From NCBI GenBank assembly GCA_021779835.1, contig JAJXZX010000009.1, positions 1-64,000 of the forward strand: 64,000 bases of DNA. Reading direction: 5' to 3'. The number at the start of each line of letters is the position of its first letter. Positions within the stretch are counted from its first letter, which is position 1. Made by a program: the position numbers and the translations under genes. The DNA is from Pseudomonadota bacterium. GTDB lineage: Bacteria; Pseudomonadota; Alphaproteobacteria; Rhodobacterales; Rhodobacteraceae. Positions 61,644-64,000 of this stretch are shown here, one piece after another. Below the pieces are notes generated by a model that saw nothing but the letters and a program-made list of their open reading frames with translations, was not told where the DNA came from and did no database searches.

Positions 61644-62210
61644 ATGGAACATGTGTTTTTCGGCTATGGGTCACTGGTGAACCGGCGGACGCATGACTAT
61701 GCCCCGGCGCTGCCCGCGCGGGTTTCGGGCTGGCGGCGGGTGTGGCGCGCGACGGGGCACCGGCAGTTGGCGTTTCTGAGCGTTGCGCCGGATGCGGATT
61801 GCGAGATCGAGGGGCTGGTGGCGGCGGTTCCGCGCGGCGATTGGGCGGCGCTGGACGCGCGCGAGTTTGCCTATGCGCGGGAGCCGCTGGCGGCGGGGGC
61901 AATCTGGCATGGGTTGGCGGGTGCGGCGAGGGTGCAGATTTACGCGGTGCCGGAGGACGGGGTGGCGCGGGCGCTGGCGGATCATCCGATCTTGCTGAGT
62001 TATCTGGATGTGGTGGTGCAGGGCTTTGCGACGGAGTTCGGGGACGAAGGGGTGGCGCGGTTCTTTGCCACTACGGCAGGTTGGGAGGCGCCGATTCTGG
62101 ATGACCGCGCGGCGCCGCGATATCCGCGCGCGCAGCAGTTGACGGACGCGGAGCGCGCGCTGGTTGACGGGCATCTGGCGGCATTGGGCGCGGCACGGAT
62201 CAGCGGTTAG
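61644..62210 (+). CDS. Gamma-glutamylcyclotransferase-like (AIG2/GGCT fold) protein
   Basis: A 188-residue protein of the GGCT superfamily, opening FFGYGSLVNRRTHDY (the Y-G-S-L substrate loop near residues 8-11), with AREFAYARE supplying the likely catalytic Glu near residue 80. The family includes glutathione-degrading and gamma-glutamylamine cyclotransferases; the exact substrate is not determinable. Codons strongly favour G in third position (gcg, gtg, cgg), unlike plus-strand genes at 7-56 kb. A TTGGGGGCGGG stretch serves as ribosome binding site. Confidence 0.75.
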   Translation: MEHVFFGYGSLVNRRTHDYAPALPARVSGWRRVWRATGHRQLAFLSVAPDADCEIEGLVAAVPRGDWAALDAREFAYAREPLAAGAIWHGLAGAARVQIYAVPEDGVARALADHPILLSYLDVVVQGFATEFGDEGVARFFATTAGWEAPILDDRAAPRYPRAQQLTDAERALVDGHLAALGAARISG

Positions 62211-62301
62211 ACCTGCGGTTACGGCATGGCTGAACGTGCCCGTTCTTATGGACAAAAGCGGGCCATTGTGAAACAGGATGCGCAACAGGAGTTTTGCCCA
62301 A

Positions 62302-63624
62302 ATGACCGTTACCCGCTTCGCGCCCTCGCCCACCGGCTTTATCCATGTCGGCAATCTGCGCACTGCGCTAATGAACTATCTGATCGCCCGTAAGGCGGGC
62401 GGCACGTTCATCCTGCGTCTGGACGACACGGATCAGGAGCGGTCGAAGCAGGAATATGCCGACGGGATCATGGAAGATCTGGAGTGGCTGGGTCTGACCT
62501 GGGACAGGTTGGAGAAGCAGTCGCTGCGGCTGGATCGCTATGCCGAGGCGGCGGATGATCTGCGCGCCAAGGGGCGGTTTTACGAGGTGTTCGAGACGCC
62601 GGTCGAGCTTGACCTGAAGCGCAAGAAGCAGCTGAACATGCACAAGCCGCCGGTTTATGACCGCGCCGGGCTGCATCTGTCGGCTGCGGAAAAAGACAAG
62701 CTGCGCGCTGAGCGGGCGCCTTATTGGCGGTTCCTGCTGGATCAGGAGCGGATCGAGTGGACAGACGGTATTCTGGGGCCGATCTCGATTGATGCGGCGT
62801 CGGTTTCGGACCCGGTGATGGTGAAGGCGGATGGGCAGTGGCTATACACCTTTGCCTCGTCGGTGGATGACAGCGACATGGGCGTGACGCATATCGTGCG
62901 CGGCGCGGACCATGTCACCAACACCGCGACGCAGATTCAGATTATCGAGGCGCTGGGTGGCAAGGTTCCGGCGTTCGCGCATCACAGCCTGCTGACCGGG
63001 CCGCAGGGTGAGGCGCTGTCGAAGCGGTTGGGCACGCTGAGCCTGCGCGATTTGCGGGCGGGCGGGATCGAGCCGATGGCGCTGTTGTCGCTGATGGCGC
63101 GGTTGGGATCGTCGCAGCCGGTGGAACTGGTGGGATCGCTGGACGAGTTGATCGCCACGTTCGATCTGTCAAGCTTTGGCGCGGCACCAACCAAGTTTGA
63201 CGCGGACGATCTGAAGCCGTTGACGCGCGCCTATGTGCAGGGTCTGCCGTTCGCCGCGGTGGCAGAGCGGATTGCAGCCCTTGGCGTGCCCGCCGATCAG
63301 GCCGAGGCGTTCTGGCGCGTGGCGAAGGACAATATCGACGTGCGCGGCGATCTTGAGGGCTGGTGGCACCTGTTCCGCGACGGGGCGGAGCCGATGATTG
63401 ATGCCGAGGATGCCGATTTCGTGCGGCAAGCGGTGGCGATGCTGCCGGCGCGGCCTTGGGGGCCTGCGACGTGGAGCGAGTGGACCGCTGCGGTGAAAGA
63501 GGCTACGGGGCGCAAGGGCAAGGGGCTGTTCATGCCGCTGCGCAAGGCGCTGACGGGCCAAGCGCACGGGCCGGAGATGGCCGAAGTGATGCCGCTGATG
63601 CAGAAGATCCGCGCGCAGGGGTAA
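62302..63624 (+). CDS. gltX: Glutamyl-tRNA synthetase
   Basis: Class I aminoacyl-tRNA synthetase charging tRNA-Glu (and possibly tRNA-Gln). The 440-residue chain has the HIGH-type motif FAPSPTGFIHVGNLRTAL near residues 6-23, RLDDTDQERSKQEY, and the KMSKS-type loop EALSKRLGTLSLRDLR. At 440 residues and with an L-S-K-R loop it resembles the shorter second GluRS that many alphaproteobacteria carry beside a longer one. Start at 62302 (AGGAG 11 bases upstream); an ATG at 62278 is less favoured. It converges with the acyl-CoA ligase gene 10 bases away. Codons are G-ending. Confidence 0.93.
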   Translation: MTVTRFAPSPTGFIHVGNLRTALMNYLIARKAGGTFILRLDDTDQERSKQEYADGIMEDLEWLGLTWDRLEKQSLRLDRYAEAADDLRAKGRFYEVFETPVELDLKRKKQLNMHKPPVYDRAGLHLSAAEKDKLRAERAPYWRFLLDQERIEWTDGILGPISIDAASVSDPVMVKADGQWLYTFASSVDDSDMGVTHIVRGADHVTNTATQIQIIEALGGKVPAFAHHSLLTGPQGEALSKRLGTLSLRDLRAGGIEPMALLSLMARLGSSQPVELVGSLDELIATFDLSSFGAAPTKFDADDLKPLTRAYVQGLPFAAVAERIAALGVPADQAEAFWRVAKDNIDVRGDLEGWWHLFRDGAEPMIDAEDADFVRQAVAMLPARPWGPATWSEWTAAVKEATGRKGKGLFMPLRKALTGQAHGPEMAEVMPLMQKIRAQG

Positions 63625-63634
63625 GCCCCGCGCG

Positions 63635-64000
63635 TTACGCCTTGCCGCGTAGCAGGCGGCGCAGGATCTTGCCCGAGGCGGATTTCGGGATCGCGTCGAT
63701 CAGGGCGAGCCTGCGGATCTGTTTGTAATGCGCGATGTGGGGGGCAAGGTGGGCCTGCACCTCTGCCAGCGTGACGATGGCGCCGGGTTTGGTCACCACC
63801 CAAGCCATCGGCAATTCGCCCGCTTCATCATCCGGCACCCCGATCACGGCGACGTCTGCGACGGCGGGATGGGTGACGATAATCGCCTCCAGCTCTGCCG
63901 GGGGGACTTGGAAGCCTTTGTATTTTATCAACTCTTTCACGCGATCGACGACGAACATGTAGCCGTCTGCGTCGATGCGGGCGATGTCGCCGGTTTTGAG
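63635..64000 (-). CDS. AMP-forming acyl-CoA synthetase/4-coumarate-CoA ligase-like, C-terminal part
   Basis: The gene runs off the right edge; 121 codons are visible. They contain the hinge and C-terminal signature of the ANL superfamily: LKTGDIARIDADGY, VVDRVKELIKYKGFQVPPAELE and the catalytic lysine near the end in PKSASGKILRRLL. This is closest to the 4-coumarate-CoA ligase/long-chain acyl-CoA synthetase group. The substrate pocket lies outside the window. Confidence 0.88.
   Translation of the reverse strand, partial: LKTGDIARIDADGYMFVVDRVKELIKYKGFQVPPAELEAIIVTHPAVADVAVIGVPDDEAGELPMAWVVTKPGAIVTLAEVQAHLAPHIAHYKQIRRLALIDAIPKSASGKILRRLLRGKA

Overview
The window comes from a GC-rich alphaproteobacterium of the order Rhodobacterales, most likely a marine Roseobacter-group member. 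This rests on recognisable gene families rather than a database search: an ethylmalonyl-CoA pathway set (ccr, ecm, mch, mcl2), a complete beta-hydroxyaspartate cycle operon (bhcABCD with divergent bhcR), a DddP-type DMSP lyase, and several small proteins of the kind seen mainly in this order. There is no phage block and no CRISPR array. Almost everything is chromosomal metabolism, with one small, partly decayed island.

Layout. 0-5.5 kb: end of a nucleoside ABC permease, punA, a TauE/SafE exporter with its TIGR02186 partner, an SDR, a lone RAM-domain protein and a RecD-like helicase. 5.6-9.2 kb: divergent ccrA and ecm. 9.3-12.8 kb: a DUF6455 protein, deoD, an aldo/keto reductase, a DUF1989 protein and a small zinc-ribbon-like protein. 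12.9-19.3 kb, minus strand: mcl2-nnrU-mch, then sdhC-D-A-(lipoprotein)-B. 19.6-26.8 kb: purine catabolism (puuD, LysR regulator, uraH, puuE-uraD fusion, allE, allA, NCS2 permease). 26.8-39.4 kb: lysE, tig, tRNA-Leu, a Hint protein, nnr, glnB-glnA, a DUF3445 protein, dddP, a DUF333 lipoprotein, a hydrolase-OsmC fusion and a DUF1003 protein. 39.8-49.3 kb: kup, a diverged GAPDH, bhcDCBA, bhcR and a luciferase-like monooxygenase. 49.5-53.2 kb: a DegP-type protease facing a two-component system. 53.3-54.6 kb: a low-GC remnant island ending at tRNA-Ala. 54.8-64 kb: trxC, an ArsB-like transporter, gcvTHP behind a glycine riboswitch, a gamma-glutamylcyclotransferase-like gene, gltX and the end of an acyl-CoA ligase.

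How it fits together. Much of the window converges on glyoxylate and glycine. The allantoin branch ends with AllA releasing glyoxylate. The ethylmalonyl-CoA pathway handles C2 units and produces glyoxylate at the malyl-CoA lyase step. BhcABCD condenses glyoxylate with glycine and returns oxaloacetate, and the glycine cleavage system removes glycine. The best-known remarkable system is the beta-hydroxyaspartate cycle operon, which here is followed by an unexplained GAPDH-like gene.

Beyond the genes there are several non-coding structures: a dispersed 22-base intergenic element that also sits inside operons, paired palindromes upstream of sdhC, an inverted repeat between ccrA and ecm, twin operator-like repeats between degP and the two-component genes, an 11-bp-period repeat array at 61.5 kb, a low-GC patch inside nnr, and a change of GC skew near 60 kb.
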